Source: Psychroflexus sediminis (GTDB taxonomy: Bacteria > Bacteroidota > Bacteroidia > Flavobacteriales > Flavobacteriaceae). Taken from it: a stretch of 64,000 bases of DNA. A program made the translations under genes and the position numbers. The stretch is from the NCBI RefSeq assembly GCF_900099815.1, contig NZ_FNCW01000003.1, forward strand, positions 117,446-181,445, written 5' to 3'. A model generated the notes under the pieces. It saw nothing but the letters and a program-made list of their open reading frames with translations. It ran no database searches and was not told the origin of the DNA. Positions 35,900-43,704 of this stretch are shown here, in pieces (position 1 is the first letter of the stretch; each line of letters opens with the position of its first letter).

Positions 35900-36427
35900 A
35901 TGCCTTACTTAACTAGTGAAGAAATTTTACATGCATACCCATTCGGACCACCACACAGAATGGCTGTTTATCATAATCCGAACTGGTGGAGTTTAATTAA
36001 TAATCATAATTTGGGAGAACCAATTAAAATTAAGTTTAACTCTCAAATTAGAGAAAATATGCCACCAGATATAAAAGGTGGTTGTGGTATTTACATGTTT
36101 TTTTTAGAGACAAATCATCAGTTGCATGATGATGTAACAACTAAGCAAATGCTTTATGTTGGCAGAGTTAAAAAGGGTAATTCAAACTTTAATTTTTTCA
36201 AGCGTTTTTACAAATACGTTGTAGCAATTGGAAATAAAAAGGTGGCACGAAATATTATGAGACTTACTAATTTATGGCCTGATCATACATATGTTTATTA
36301 TTTTAATCTTACAGAAAGGAGTGATGAAGAAATCACTGAGATTGAACAGAATATTTTTAATAATATTGTACCACCACTCAATGAAAGGTTAGATGGAGAT
36401 GCTAGATTAACAAGACAATTTTACTAA
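35900..36427 (+). CDS. Putative GIY-YIG-like nuclease of the defence operon
   Basis: A 175-residue protein without an obvious close family. By eye it has the GIY-YIG order: GIY at 63-65 (GGCGIYMFFLE), YVG at 86-88 followed by Arg 89 (MLYVGRVKKG), a basic segment FKRFYKY (100-106), a candidate metal-binding Glu 139 (EITEIEQNIF) and a trailing Asn 151 (PPLNERL). The spacing between GIY and YVG (20 residues) is longer than the usual 10-11, through an inserted loop. If correct, this is a DNA-cleaving or nicking subunit. It lies 3 bp after the DndC-like gene and 1 bp before the DGQHR gene, so it is an integral operon member. Confidence 0.6.
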   Translation: MPYLTSEEILHAYPFGPPHRMAVYHNPNWWSLINNHNLGEPIKIKFNSQIRENMPPDIKGGCGIYMFFLETNHQLHDDVTTKQMLYVGRVKKGNSNFNFFKRFYKYVVAIGNKKVARNIMRLTNLWPDHTYVYYFNLTERSDEEITEIEQNIFNNIVPPLNERLDGDARLTRQFY

Positions 36428-36428
36428 T

Positions 36429-37655
36429 ATGATACACCTTGCATGCACACACGGTAATTTAGGATATTGGGATTTTTATTCTACAGTAATGAAGGTAGAA
36501 GACATCGTCGATGATAAACGGATAATAACTGTTTCTGAATCAGCAGAGTTATTCTCTGAAAATATCAATGAAATTCTTCAACGTGAAATAAATCTTAAGC
36601 GAATTAAAGCAATTTCTGAATATATTTCTTCAAATGACGAACGTTTTCTAGGAAGCATAGTTGTTGCAATACATAAAGGTGAACCGAAATGGACAGAAAT
36701 AGATTTAAATCAATCTTTTAAGATCGACGATGATATAATTGATGAAAAGTCTTTAGCTTTTTTAAACGGAAAATTTGGTGTCCTGACATTAACTGGAAAT
36801 GAACAAATTTTTGCTTTAGATGGACAGCATAGATTAATGGGTTTGAGAAAAACTCTTAAAGACTATCCAGAATTAGGAGAATTAGAGGTTCCTGTTGTTT
36901 TTGTCATTCACAATCACGAGAGGCTTGACAAAACTAGAAGATTATTTACAGTATTAAATAAATACGCAGAGAAGCCAAAAGGTGCAGAACTAATTATTTT
37001 AGACGAAGACGACTGTGCTGCTATAGTTGCTAGAAAGTTAGTTTCTGATCACGAAATACTATCAAAAGGGTCAGCTCTTTCTACAACTAAAAGTGGGTCT
37101 ATGCCAAACTCTGATAATTATTCTTTAACAACACTTGTAACAATTTCATCAATAAACAAAATACTCTTTAATAAAAGACCAGCATACTACACGGTTCGTC
37201 CAAGTGATGACCAATTAGAATCCCACTACGAAGAAGCAACTGCCTTTTGGGATTCGGTTTTTGATACCTTTCCTGAAATTAACCAGTATCTTAATAAGGA
37301 GGCTAATGTTACTATAAATAGCAAACCTATTTATCGTAATCATGAGTCAGGGGGTAGTCTGTTGTTGAGACCTGTAGGACAAAAACTTTTAGCTTTTGCT
37401 TTCACAAAATTTGGAGACGATGAAATAGAACTATTCAAAGAACGGTTATCGAAAATTGATTTTAATTTATCTAATTCAATTTGGAAATATTTATTCTGGA
37501 ATGAAAAAATGGTAACAGGTGAAAATAGGTTAAAGAAAAATTTGATTCTTTATCTTCTTGGTAAATTTGACGATGAATCTTATATACATTCAGAAATGAG
37601 TAGGATTTACGAACTAAATAATGACATATATACTCACAACATATCACCAGTCTAG
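36429..37655 (+). CDS. DGQHR-domain protein, DndB-like
   Basis: A 408-residue protein. The diagnostic ALDGQHRLMGLRK lies at 129-141 and the family-typical ETRR-like stretch DKTRRLFTVLNKYAEKPKGAE near 175-195. These features define the DndB/DGQHR superfamily, related to ParB-like domains. DndB represses the dnd operon and tunes phosphorothioation; DpdB is the relative in 7-deazaguanine systems. Here it may be a regulator or an ATP-using accessory. It is the last gene of the plus-strand operon, 1 bp after the GIY-YIG-like gene and convergent with the GHKL gene. The first Met is at 36429. Confidence 0.85.
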   Translation: MIHLACTHGNLGYWDFYSTVMKVEDIVDDKRIITVSESAELFSENINEILQREINLKRIKAISEYISSNDERFLGSIVVAIHKGEPKWTEIDLNQSFKIDDDIIDEKSLAFLNGKFGVLTLTGNEQIFALDGQHRLMGLRKTLKDYPELGELEVPVVFVIHNHERLDKTRRLFTVLNKYAEKPKGAELIILDEDDCAAIVARKLVSDHEILSKGSALSTTKSGSMPNSDNYSLTTLVTISSINKILFNKRPAYYTVRPSDDQLESHYEEATAFWDSVFDTFPEINQYLNKEANVTINSKPIYRNHESGGSLLLRPVGQKLLAFAFTKFGDDEIELFKERLSKIDFNLSNSIWKYLFWNEKMVTGENRLKKNLILYLLGKFDDESYIHSEMSRIYELNNDIYTHNISPV

Positions 37656-37665
37656 AAAAATATAT

Positions 37666-37694
37666 AGCTTTAATAAAGCTGATAAAAACACATT
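37666..37694 (+). terminator. Weak hairpin between the convergent island operons
   Basis: AGCTTT-aat-AAAGCT (37666-37680) is followed about 12 nt later by a T-run. It is a poor but plausible terminator of the plus-strand operon. Confidence 0.4.
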
Positions 37695-37701
37695 TTTTTT
37701 T

Positions 37702-40194
37702 CTAATCCCCAATTCCATGCATCATTTCTTCCATTCCGCCAAAATTAAGTATGAATATGGAATAGTAGTTATCAAATAGATCTTTTAAGTAAGTGCCTAA
37801 GTCAATGTCTTCTTCTTTGTCCGTTTCTTTGTCTTTTTGCCTAATTTGGTAACCCCTGTTTTTAGTGATGGTGTATAGGAATAATGAATGGAAGTAAACC
37901 GATGTATAATATTTCTTATTCGCCAAATCAATTTGTTCTTGATTTAGGTTTTTAATGTTGGACTTGAAGTTTTTCAAAACCGTACTATCCATGTTGATAA
38001 AAATACGTTTTAAAGCGTCACCTTCAACGTCTGGAATCATCACGGTTTTATAATCTACACTTTCATTTGTAGCTTCTTCAACTGCTTCCCAACTTACTTG
38101 GCTTTCACTTCCTTCCTCAACAGTTTCATAAATGAATATAAGTTGAGGTAAGCCTAAGTTTTCGTCTGGGGTATCATCTTTTGGCGCTTTATCTTTTGGC
38201 TTTTCCTTATCTGCAATTTTCACCATAAAAATTTCAGCTAAATCTCCATCAGGTGCGCTCAGTTCAGCTTTTATTTGCACAGAATCACCTACTTTAAGTT
38301 CATCTTTTGGATTTAAAGTCAGTCGAATAGTTCCTTTACTTGGGCTAGACTTTACGATGTTAAAAAGGTCGGTAGGTGTTTTTGGTTCACCTTGTTTGGT
38401 TCCACCTTCGGTTTCGTTAGAGTTTACTCCAAGTACACTTATTTTAAGATCTCCAGGATCTTCGGTTCTGTCAAAATAATCATCTTCAACATCAGTTTGA
38501 AACCGAATGGTTTTTTCACCACCCTGCGGTATTTTAGTGACTTCATTATTTCCTTTTCCGTTAATTTGAAATAGGCTAGGGAAACGTTGTGGATTAAATG
38601 GAGTTTCCTTTTGTTCTTTTTTGTCCTTTTTAGGTTTATTGGTGTTGTCTTTTTTGTTCTTGGTTTGGTCCAACTTGAAAGTCTTACCTAAAAGCTTCAT
38701 CAGGTCAGAATCCAAAGGCATGTTTTTAGTAAAATCTTTAAGAATATCTTCTGTATTAGAAGACGAATCGATATTCACTGCTTGTTTTCTGAATTTTTGA
38801 ATTTCATCTAGTCTTCCCCCTTTTTTACTTAAATGCTTGGAAAGGTAGTTTCTTAGGTATTGTGTTTCTTCTCCATCTTTTAATCGATCTCTTGAAGCCA
38901 TAAAAAGCTCTTTTCTAAAATCGTAATTCATCTCCGTACAATCCACATGTATCAACAAATGGCTTTTAAGCATATTCATTTTTAGAGAGCGCGTAATAAA
39001 TTCAGATGTATAATGACCATGAACTTGACCATTCAGCGAAAACAATACACTCATGTTATTCTTGAAGTAACGCTTTTGTATGTTTTCTTTTGTTTTTTTA
39101 AGATCATTGTCTCTAACTTTTGTTTTAAAAACATAACAAGACACTTTCATCGGTCCAATTCTGGAGTCGGTATGAACTTCAGAAAAGCTTTCAGCTAAAT
39201 AATCGTTTTCTTCTTTGCTCAGCCTCCTTTTCAGTCCAAATAAGTCATTCACCAAAACGTTATTATTTGGATAGCGTTTTTCGGTGTCTTTTGTTAGTAA
39301 TGGTAAAGCGGGATTAAATAAATATTCATTTATGCTTTGGTTTAGGTCTTGAGCAAATCCAGAATAGCCTTTTGGAAATTGATAGGAATACATTTTTATA
39401 ATTGAACCTGATTCAAATTTTCTATTTTCCAATCCAAGTTTAAGTTTATCAATTTTAAAAGATGGTATTTTACCATCAATCAGTAAATATTCAAACCATG
39501 TTTCTTTAGATTTATCTGTTTTCCGTTTCGGATGCTCTCTGATTAAAGTAAAACCAAAGTCGCCTTTTTTATCATATTTTCTTGAAGCAATAAGTTGATA
39601 TCTTCGCTTACCACAAAATACAATCGATCCACTTCCACCCATATTGTATTTACCTTGGACAAATTGCACATCGTTTTTGTTACCTCTTACTAGAGAGAGA
39701 AATGTTCTTTCAAAATCGTGGGGATGTTGCCCTTCGCCATCATCATAAACAATCACAGAAGTATCGTAGGGTGTTTTTTTGCTTTTTGGTCCTTTACCAT
39801 CAGCAATGATTTGTATTTCTTCTGCTTGTTTTCTTCTGAACTCTTGTAAATCCCAATTTGTATTTGGATAAAATTTGTAAATAGCCTCATTCATAGATTG
39901 AGGAGCATCTTTTGATTTAGGATCAACACCTGCTTCATAACATTTCTTTGTTAAAAGGGCATCAATCGAGTTTGTAACTTTTTCTATTAATGCGGCGATT
40001 GGATTCGATTGTTGGTTCTTAACGATACCATAATTACTATCATTATCACCTAGTGGTTTCCAATTTCCATCCTCAAAAACATCTTCATATTTATTAATAA
40101 CACTTATTAATTCTTCCTCGTCACGAGCATTGAAAATTTGTTTAAATAATTCTTCATTAGTTAAATCAGTTTCTGAAAATAGGTCGTTATTCAT
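37702..40194 (-). CDS. GHKL (Hsp90/MutL/MORC-like) ATPase of the defence island
   Basis: An 830-residue protein. The GHKL ATPase motifs are clear: N-box EKVTNSIDALL (71-81), G1 VYDDGEGQHPHD (149-160) and G2 GKYNMGGSGSIVF (181-193). A transducer-like region follows. A highly charged Lys/Asp/Pro-rich linker (about 520-560, with a second one near 690-720) separates it from a C-terminal domain with LPQLIFIYETVEEGSESQVSW. GHKL ATPases linked to nucleases are known from defence neighbourhoods related to MutL/MORC; I infer an ATP-gated clamp or effector here. It is separated by 12 bp from the HNH gene upstream, so the two are cotranscribed. Confidence 0.85.
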   Translation of the reverse strand: MNNDLFSETDLTNEELFKQIFNARDEEELISVINKYEDVFEDGNWKPLGDNDSNYGIVKNQQSNPIAALIEKVTNSIDALLTKKCYEAGVDPKSKDAPQSMNEAIYKFYPNTNWDLQEFRRKQAEEIQIIADGKGPKSKKTPYDTSVIVYDDGEGQHPHDFERTFLSLVRGNKNDVQFVQGKYNMGGSGSIVFCGKRRYQLIASRKYDKKGDFGFTLIREHPKRKTDKSKETWFEYLLIDGKIPSFKIDKLKLGLENRKFESGSIIKMYSYQFPKGYSGFAQDLNQSINEYLFNPALPLLTKDTEKRYPNNNVLVNDLFGLKRRLSKEENDYLAESFSEVHTDSRIGPMKVSCYVFKTKVRDNDLKKTKENIQKRYFKNNMSVLFSLNGQVHGHYTSEFITRSLKMNMLKSHLLIHVDCTEMNYDFRKELFMASRDRLKDGEETQYLRNYLSKHLSKKGGRLDEIQKFRKQAVNIDSSSNTEDILKDFTKNMPLDSDLMKLLGKTFKLDQTKNKKDNTNKPKKDKKEQKETPFNPQRFPSLFQINGKGNNEVTKIPQGGEKTIRFQTDVEDDYFDRTEDPGDLKISVLGVNSNETEGGTKQGEPKTPTDLFNIVKSSPSKGTIRLTLNPKDELKVGDSVQIKAELSAPDGDLAEIFMVKIADKEKPKDKAPKDDTPDENLGLPQLIFIYETVEEGSESQVSWEAVEEATNESVDYKTVMIPDVEGDALKRIFINMDSTVLKNFKSNIKNLNQEQIDLANKKYYTSVYFHSLFLYTITKNRGYQIRQKDKETDKEEDIDLGTYLKDLFDNYYSIFILNFGGMEEMMHGIGD

Positions 40195-40206
40195 GGATAA
40201 ATTGTT

Positions 40207-41169
40207 TTAAGAAAATTTAGCTTTATGTTTCACTAGATTTTCAATTTTAGGATAATAGCTTGGGTTATTTGGTAGTTTTATTTGCTTGTTTTTAAATTGT
40301 TTAATCGAATATGAAGAATCGCTATTCTCAATAAAATTCTTATTAACTTCTACTTTATAATTTTCATCTATAAAAATAAGTCCACGATCAAAAGCTCGAT
40401 GTAAGTTAGGGCATAATGTTATTCCATTTCCTACTGTATCATCATTACTTAATGAAAAAGGAAGAATATGACAAGCATCTACTAGACTAGCATTTATAGT
40501 TGCATCTACTTTCATTTCGCTAATCGAACATGTATAATCATAAAGTTTAGGAATTTCACGTTTAAAAATTCCACTTCTTACAAAAATATCTTCTTGAAAA
40601 CTATTTTCATTTAAAGTCTCTTTTAAATGCTTCAAGTTTTTGAAATATTGCTTTTCATTTTCAAACAAGAAAGAATTATCATCTTGTGTTTCTTTCTTAT
40701 ATAAAGATTTAGTTATTGGAAAATATCTTTCTAAAAGACTTATTTTTAAAAGGTTTCTGTTTTTATCATCTTTTAAGAGTTCGAATAATTCTTTATCAAT
40801 TTCTGCACAATATATAGCTGTTTTCAAAGTATAAAAACTACTTTTTAGACTTGCTTTGGAAGCTACTAATTTTTCAAAACCATAATTTGGTATAAGTTTC
40901 CAAAACCCTTCACTTTTCATATGATAAAAAGGTAAAGCAAAAATTGAATGATGATTGGTTTCTACAATTTGTGACCAAATGTGTTTAAATTTTGCAACTA
41001 ATTCAGGTACTATATAAACCTCATTCGTGTAAAATATTTCATCTTCATAAGCTTCAATAACACTAAGTAATAAAATCGGTTTGTGTGGTGCGCCACCGTT
41101 TTTATTATCCCTTCTTAGTGATGTGAATTTTTTGATGTAGAAATTTAAAGAATCTTTATTTTCTTTCAA
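40207..41169 (-). CDS. HNH endonuclease
   Basis: A 320-residue protein with a C-terminal HNH_2-type (PF13391-like) nuclease domain: DACHILPFSLSNDDTVGNGI and TLCPNLHRAFDRGLIFID, giving His 234, Asn 255 and His 257 as candidate catalytic/metal residues, and a zinc-type Cys in DYTCSISEMK. The N-terminal ~190 residues are a separate domain (GGAPHKPILLLSVIEAYE; FYHMKSEGFWKLIPN) that accompanies this HNH type and probably recognises modified or foreign DNA. Translation starts at TTG 41169, since no ATG is available after the last in-frame stop. The TTG overlaps by 4 bp the stop of a mini-ORF (41166-41201), suggesting coupled translation. Confidence 0.85.
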   Translation of the reverse strand: MKENKDSLNFYIKKFTSLRRDNKNGGAPHKPILLLSVIEAYEDEIFYTNEVYIVPELVAKFKHIWSQIVETNHHSIFALPFYHMKSEGFWKLIPNYGFEKLVASKASLKSSFYTLKTAIYCAEIDKELFELLKDDKNRNLLKISLLERYFPITKSLYKKETQDDNSFLFENEKQYFKNLKHLKETLNENSFQEDIFVRSGIFKREIPKLYDYTCSISEMKVDATINASLVDACHILPFSLSNDDTVGNGITLCPNLHRAFDRGLIFIDENYKVEVNKNFIENSDSSYSIKQFKNKQIKLPNNPSYYPKIENLVKHKAKFS

Positions 41170-41206
41170 AAGTTTGGTTTTAAGGTTTTAAACCTAAACA
41201 TGAAAC
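41166..41206 (-). repeat. Mini-ORF direct repeat, copy 1 (MFRFK leader of HNH gene)
   Basis: On the minus strand it reads ATGTTTAGGTTTAAAACC and encodes MFRFKTLKPNF, with its TGA overlapping the TTG start of the HNH gene in a TTGA quartet. It is about 80% identical over ~35 bp to copy 2. Confidence 0.6.
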
Positions 41207-41494
41207 TGGCTCTACAATATCGCCATAATCATCTAATTCAGGCTCAGCAATTAGATTATCGTAGTCTAGTTTTGTATAACAATGATTAGTAATCATTCGC
41301 ATACTACCACCATTGTATATAAATTCAGCAAAACTTTCAGACAAAACTCGAAAAGCACCAGAATTAAAATAACCTAAGAATAGATCTACCTTTTTAGATA
41401 TTGGGAAAGCTTCATTGTAAAATTCTAATGGTATGTGATTTGAATCAGAGCGAAATTCAAAAGAATCGGGAAAATTAATATCACGATAATTCAT
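41180..41494 (-). pseudogene. Truncated PLD-like N-terminal fragment (helicase/nuclease remnant)
   Basis: A 104-residue ORF starting MNYRDINFPDSFEFRS. The stretch VDLFLGYFNSGAFRVLSESFAEFIYNGGSMRMITNH resembles the N-terminal phospholipase-D-like part of much larger Bacteroidota PLD/DEAD helicase proteins (usually many hundred residues). The HKD catalytic motif and all helicase motifs are absent, and the reading ends in an unrelated-looking tail (SCLGLKP). I read it as a gene whose body was deleted; a domesticated short protein is the alternative. A ~36-bp imperfect direct repeat lies at both ends of the ORF, consistent with recombination there. Confidence 0.6.
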
Positions 41495-41541
41495 TCAGTT
41501 AGGATGGATTGGTTTTCAGGTTTAAATCTAAACATTTAACA
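41491..41541 (-). repeat. Mini-ORF direct repeat, copy 2 (MFRFK leader of PLD fragment)
   Basis: On the minus strand it reads ATGTTTAGATTTAAACC and encodes MFRFKPENQSILTE, with its TGA overlapping the ATG of the PLD-like ORF in an ATGA quartet. A stop codon directly precedes the mini-ORF, so it is not the tail of a longer gene. Confidence 0.6.
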
Positions 41542-41632
41542 CTACTAGACAAAACATTTTTACTTTTAAAATTCAGCAGTGTTTCATACCTCAAAAAGTT
41601 TTAACTTTAAATTCAATCTAACACCAGCGCTT

Positions 41633-41798
41633 ATGGATATCGAAAAAACCGAATCCCTCTTACACGCCCTTGACTAGGCCTATGTAGTAAGTCGGATTTC
41701 TCAAGATTAACCTGGGTTTAGGATCACGGCTCAGGGCCGACTTTTCAGAAGCCGGAAAACTGAAGATGGAGGAGTTGGTCACCCGGAATGAAGCTTAA
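41633..41798 (+). pseudogene. Decayed small gene just right of the defence island
   Basis: Translation from ATG 41633 gives MDIEKTESLLHALD, then an amber TAG, then AYVVSRISQD and a TAA. After a shift of one base the frame continues as NLGLGSRLRADFSEAGKLK and MEELVTRNEA to a TAA at 41796-41798. The pieces together look like one ordinary ~50-residue helical protein broken by a nonsense and a frameshift mutation. Family not recognised. It may mark the original chromosomal neighbour at the island insertion point. Confidence 0.5.
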
Positions 41799-41982
41799 AA
41801 CATTTCTTTGTATATTTAGGATACAGCAGGACTCTGGGGGTGTGGCTTTAGGTTTATCCAGGGCCTTGACTTCTGAACCGCGTTGAGGTCAGATCCCCCG
41901 GCTGTTCCGGTACCTGGCTTTGAGCAGGGCTTAAGAGCTGTTCAGTATAACTAAAGATTTAAACCACCAAAACCAACACAGG
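41799..41982. other. Gene-free stretch
   Basis: I see no gene or repeat from the window's families here; it is of intermediate GC and may be decayed coding sequence. It leads into the small membrane protein. Confidence 0.3.
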
Positions 41983-42099
41983 ATGCAAAAGAAGAAGAAA
42001 TTAAGAATCTGGCAGTTTGTTGTTTACATTCTGGTCTTTCTTTTTGCCTTTCTCATTTTTTCAGAATGGGAGAGCTTTCAGCGGTTTCTTTTTGAGTAA
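41983..42099 (+). CDS. 38-residue single-helix membrane protein
   Basis: ATG 41983 to TAA 42097 encodes a basic N-terminus (MQKKKKLRIW), one hydrophobic helix (FVVYILVFLFAFLIF) and a short amphipathic tail (SEWESFQRFLFE). Very similar short proteins with an FSEW or FTNW tail after the helix are familiar in Flavobacteriia (my recollection), usually unannotated because of their length. The positive-inside rule predicts a cytoplasmic N-terminus. Function unknown. Confidence 0.6.
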   Translation: MQKKKKLRIWQFVVYILVFLFAFLIFSEWESFQRFLFE

Positions 42100-43060
42100 G
42101 GGGAAACGGTGAAGGGTGAGGGGAGGGCAGAAGAGCCAGGAGTCACGAAACAGGACGTGGCTTCGATACATTTCGACTCCGCTCAATGCAGCGCTATTTT
42201 TCTATTGAAAAATCACCTGCCTGAATGCTTTTGGCAGGCAGGCTCAGCCACCAAGTTCTAATTGGTCATTGAGTGTCCGCTTCAGGCGGATGTATCGAAA
42301 TGACATTGTCGGTGGCTTCGATACATTTCGATTTTACTCAATGCGACGCAATTCTCCTACCGTCGAATCACCTGCCTGCGTGCCTTGGCAGGCAGGCTCA
42401 GCCACCAGATGTTTACTTGGTCATTGAGTGTTCTGTCGATAGACAGAATGTATCGAAATGACCTCTGTCGAGATGTAATTGGTTCTCGACTCCGCCTGCC
42501 TGCGTTAACTTGGAAGGCAGGTGTCCCGACAGTTTTCGTCGGGATGTATCGAAATGACCTTATCGAGAAGTGGCTTGGATACATTTCGATTTTACTCAAT
42601 GCGACGCAATTCTCCTATCGTCGAATCACCTGCCTGAATGCTTTTGGCAGGCAGGCTCAGCCACCAGCCTTTGTCAAAAATCAAGGGTGAAGGGTGAGTA
42701 GAAGAAGCAGCAGCCACGAACCACGAAACATGAGGCACGAACCACGACTTGGCTTCGATACATTTCGACTCCGCTCAATGCAGCGCTATTTTTCTATTGA
42801 AAAATCACCTGCCTGAATGCTTTTGGCAGGCAGGTGTCCCGACAGTTTTCGTCGGGATGTATCGAAATGACCTTATCGAGAAGTGGCTTGGATACATTTC
42901 GATTTTACTCAATGCGACGAAATTCTCCTTTGGTTATCGTCTAAGTCTTAGTTTTAAATCTTAAATCAAAAATCAGCAATCAACAATCAGCAATCAAAAA
43001 CCTCCAATCCCTACTCACCACTTTCTACTAAATCATTTAAAAAGGGGTAAATTTGTTAGT
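42100..43060. repeat. Cluster of TTCGATAC/CGAAATG repeat blocks and short-word repeats
   Basis: Gene-free spacer of almost 1 kb. An 84-nt block is exactly duplicated at 42159-42242 and 42751-42834. A second block of about 100 nt, containing CCCGACAGTTTTCGTCGGGA and then GATACATTTCGATTTTACTC, is duplicated at 42516-42616 and 42829-42928. Related blocks lie at 42318-42400. CCTGCCT-N-GGCAGGCAGG hairpins occur at 42220-42242, 42371-42393, 42629-42656 and 42812-42834. From 42660 come the TTTGTCAAAAATCAAGG word, then AATCAGCAATC words to 43020. Confidence 0.8.
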
Positions 43061-43083
43061 CGATAGTATAAACCTGGATCAGT

Positions 43084-43704
43084 ATGACAGATTTTAACCG
43101 CAGGTCCCACTGGGACAAGATATATCAAACCAAAGCCCTTGAGGACGTCAGTTGGTTTCAGCCCACGCCCGAAACTTCATTGAGTTTCTTTGAAGAATTC
43201 GAGATACCCAAAACGGCCAAAATCATCGATATCGGGGGTGGCGATAGTTTTTTGGTAGATCACCTGCTGGAGCGCGGTTACGAGGATATCACGGTGCTGG
43301 ATATCTCGGCAGAAGCCATTGCTCGAGCCAAAGAACGCCTGGGGAAACAGGCTGAACAGGTCCACTGGATAGTGTCGGATGTGACGACCTTCGCGCCCAC
43401 ACGTCGCTATGACGTTTGGCATGACCGGGCCGCCTTTCATTTTTTGACGCAGAAAGAGGAAATATCCACCTATATCAATATTGCTCAAAAAGGGATTGCA
43501 CCTAACGGCCTGCTACTCATGGGTACGTTTTCTAAGCAGGGTCCCACCAAATGCAGTGGGATAGAGATTCAGCAGTATTCAAAAGCTTCCCTGACGAATA
43601 CATTTGATACCTATTTTAAAAACATCAACTGCATAACTGTCGATCACACCACGCCCTCAGGGGCAGTGCAGAATTTTGTGTTTTGTAGTTTTAAGAAGAA
43701 GTAG
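43084..43704 (+). CDS. Class I SAM-dependent methyltransferase
   Basis: A 206-residue cytoplasmic methyltransferase of the PF13649/PF08241 type. Motif I is IIDIGGGDSFLVDHLLERGY (residues ~42-61), the acidic ribose-binding end of beta 2 is VLDISAEAIARAKERLG, then IVSDVTTFAPTRRYDVWHDRAAFHFL. The YDVWHDRAAFHFL segment is typical of a small family seen in Flavobacteriia and Proteobacteria, sometimes annotated as thiopurine-methyltransferase-like. The substrate is unknown. It stands alone between two repeat spacers, starting at the ATG at 43084. Confidence 0.88.
   Translation: MTDFNRRSHWDKIYQTKALEDVSWFQPTPETSLSFFEEFEIPKTAKIIDIGGGDSFLVDHLLERGYEDITVLDISAEAIARAKERLGKQAEQVHWIVSDVTTFAPTRRYDVWHDRAAFHFLTQKEEISTYINIAQKGIAPNGLLLMGTFSKQGPTKCSGIEIQQYSKASLTNTFDTYFKNINCITVDHTTPSGAVQNFVFCSFKKK

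Noticed and set aside
30765..41494. Straightforward Dnd or BREX system
   Set aside because: DndD, DndE, DndF-H, PglX, PglZ and BrxL are not in the window, and the nuclease set differs, so neither name fits.
30575..41640. Prophage or integrative element carrying the defence genes
   Set aside because: No integrase, transposase, tRNA target or flanking attachment repeats were recognised at either border.
42140..42930. CRISPR array in the repeat cluster
   Set aside because: Repeats are 80-100 nt, few in number, imperfectly spaced and contain palindromes and hairpins; no uniform spacers and no cas genes.
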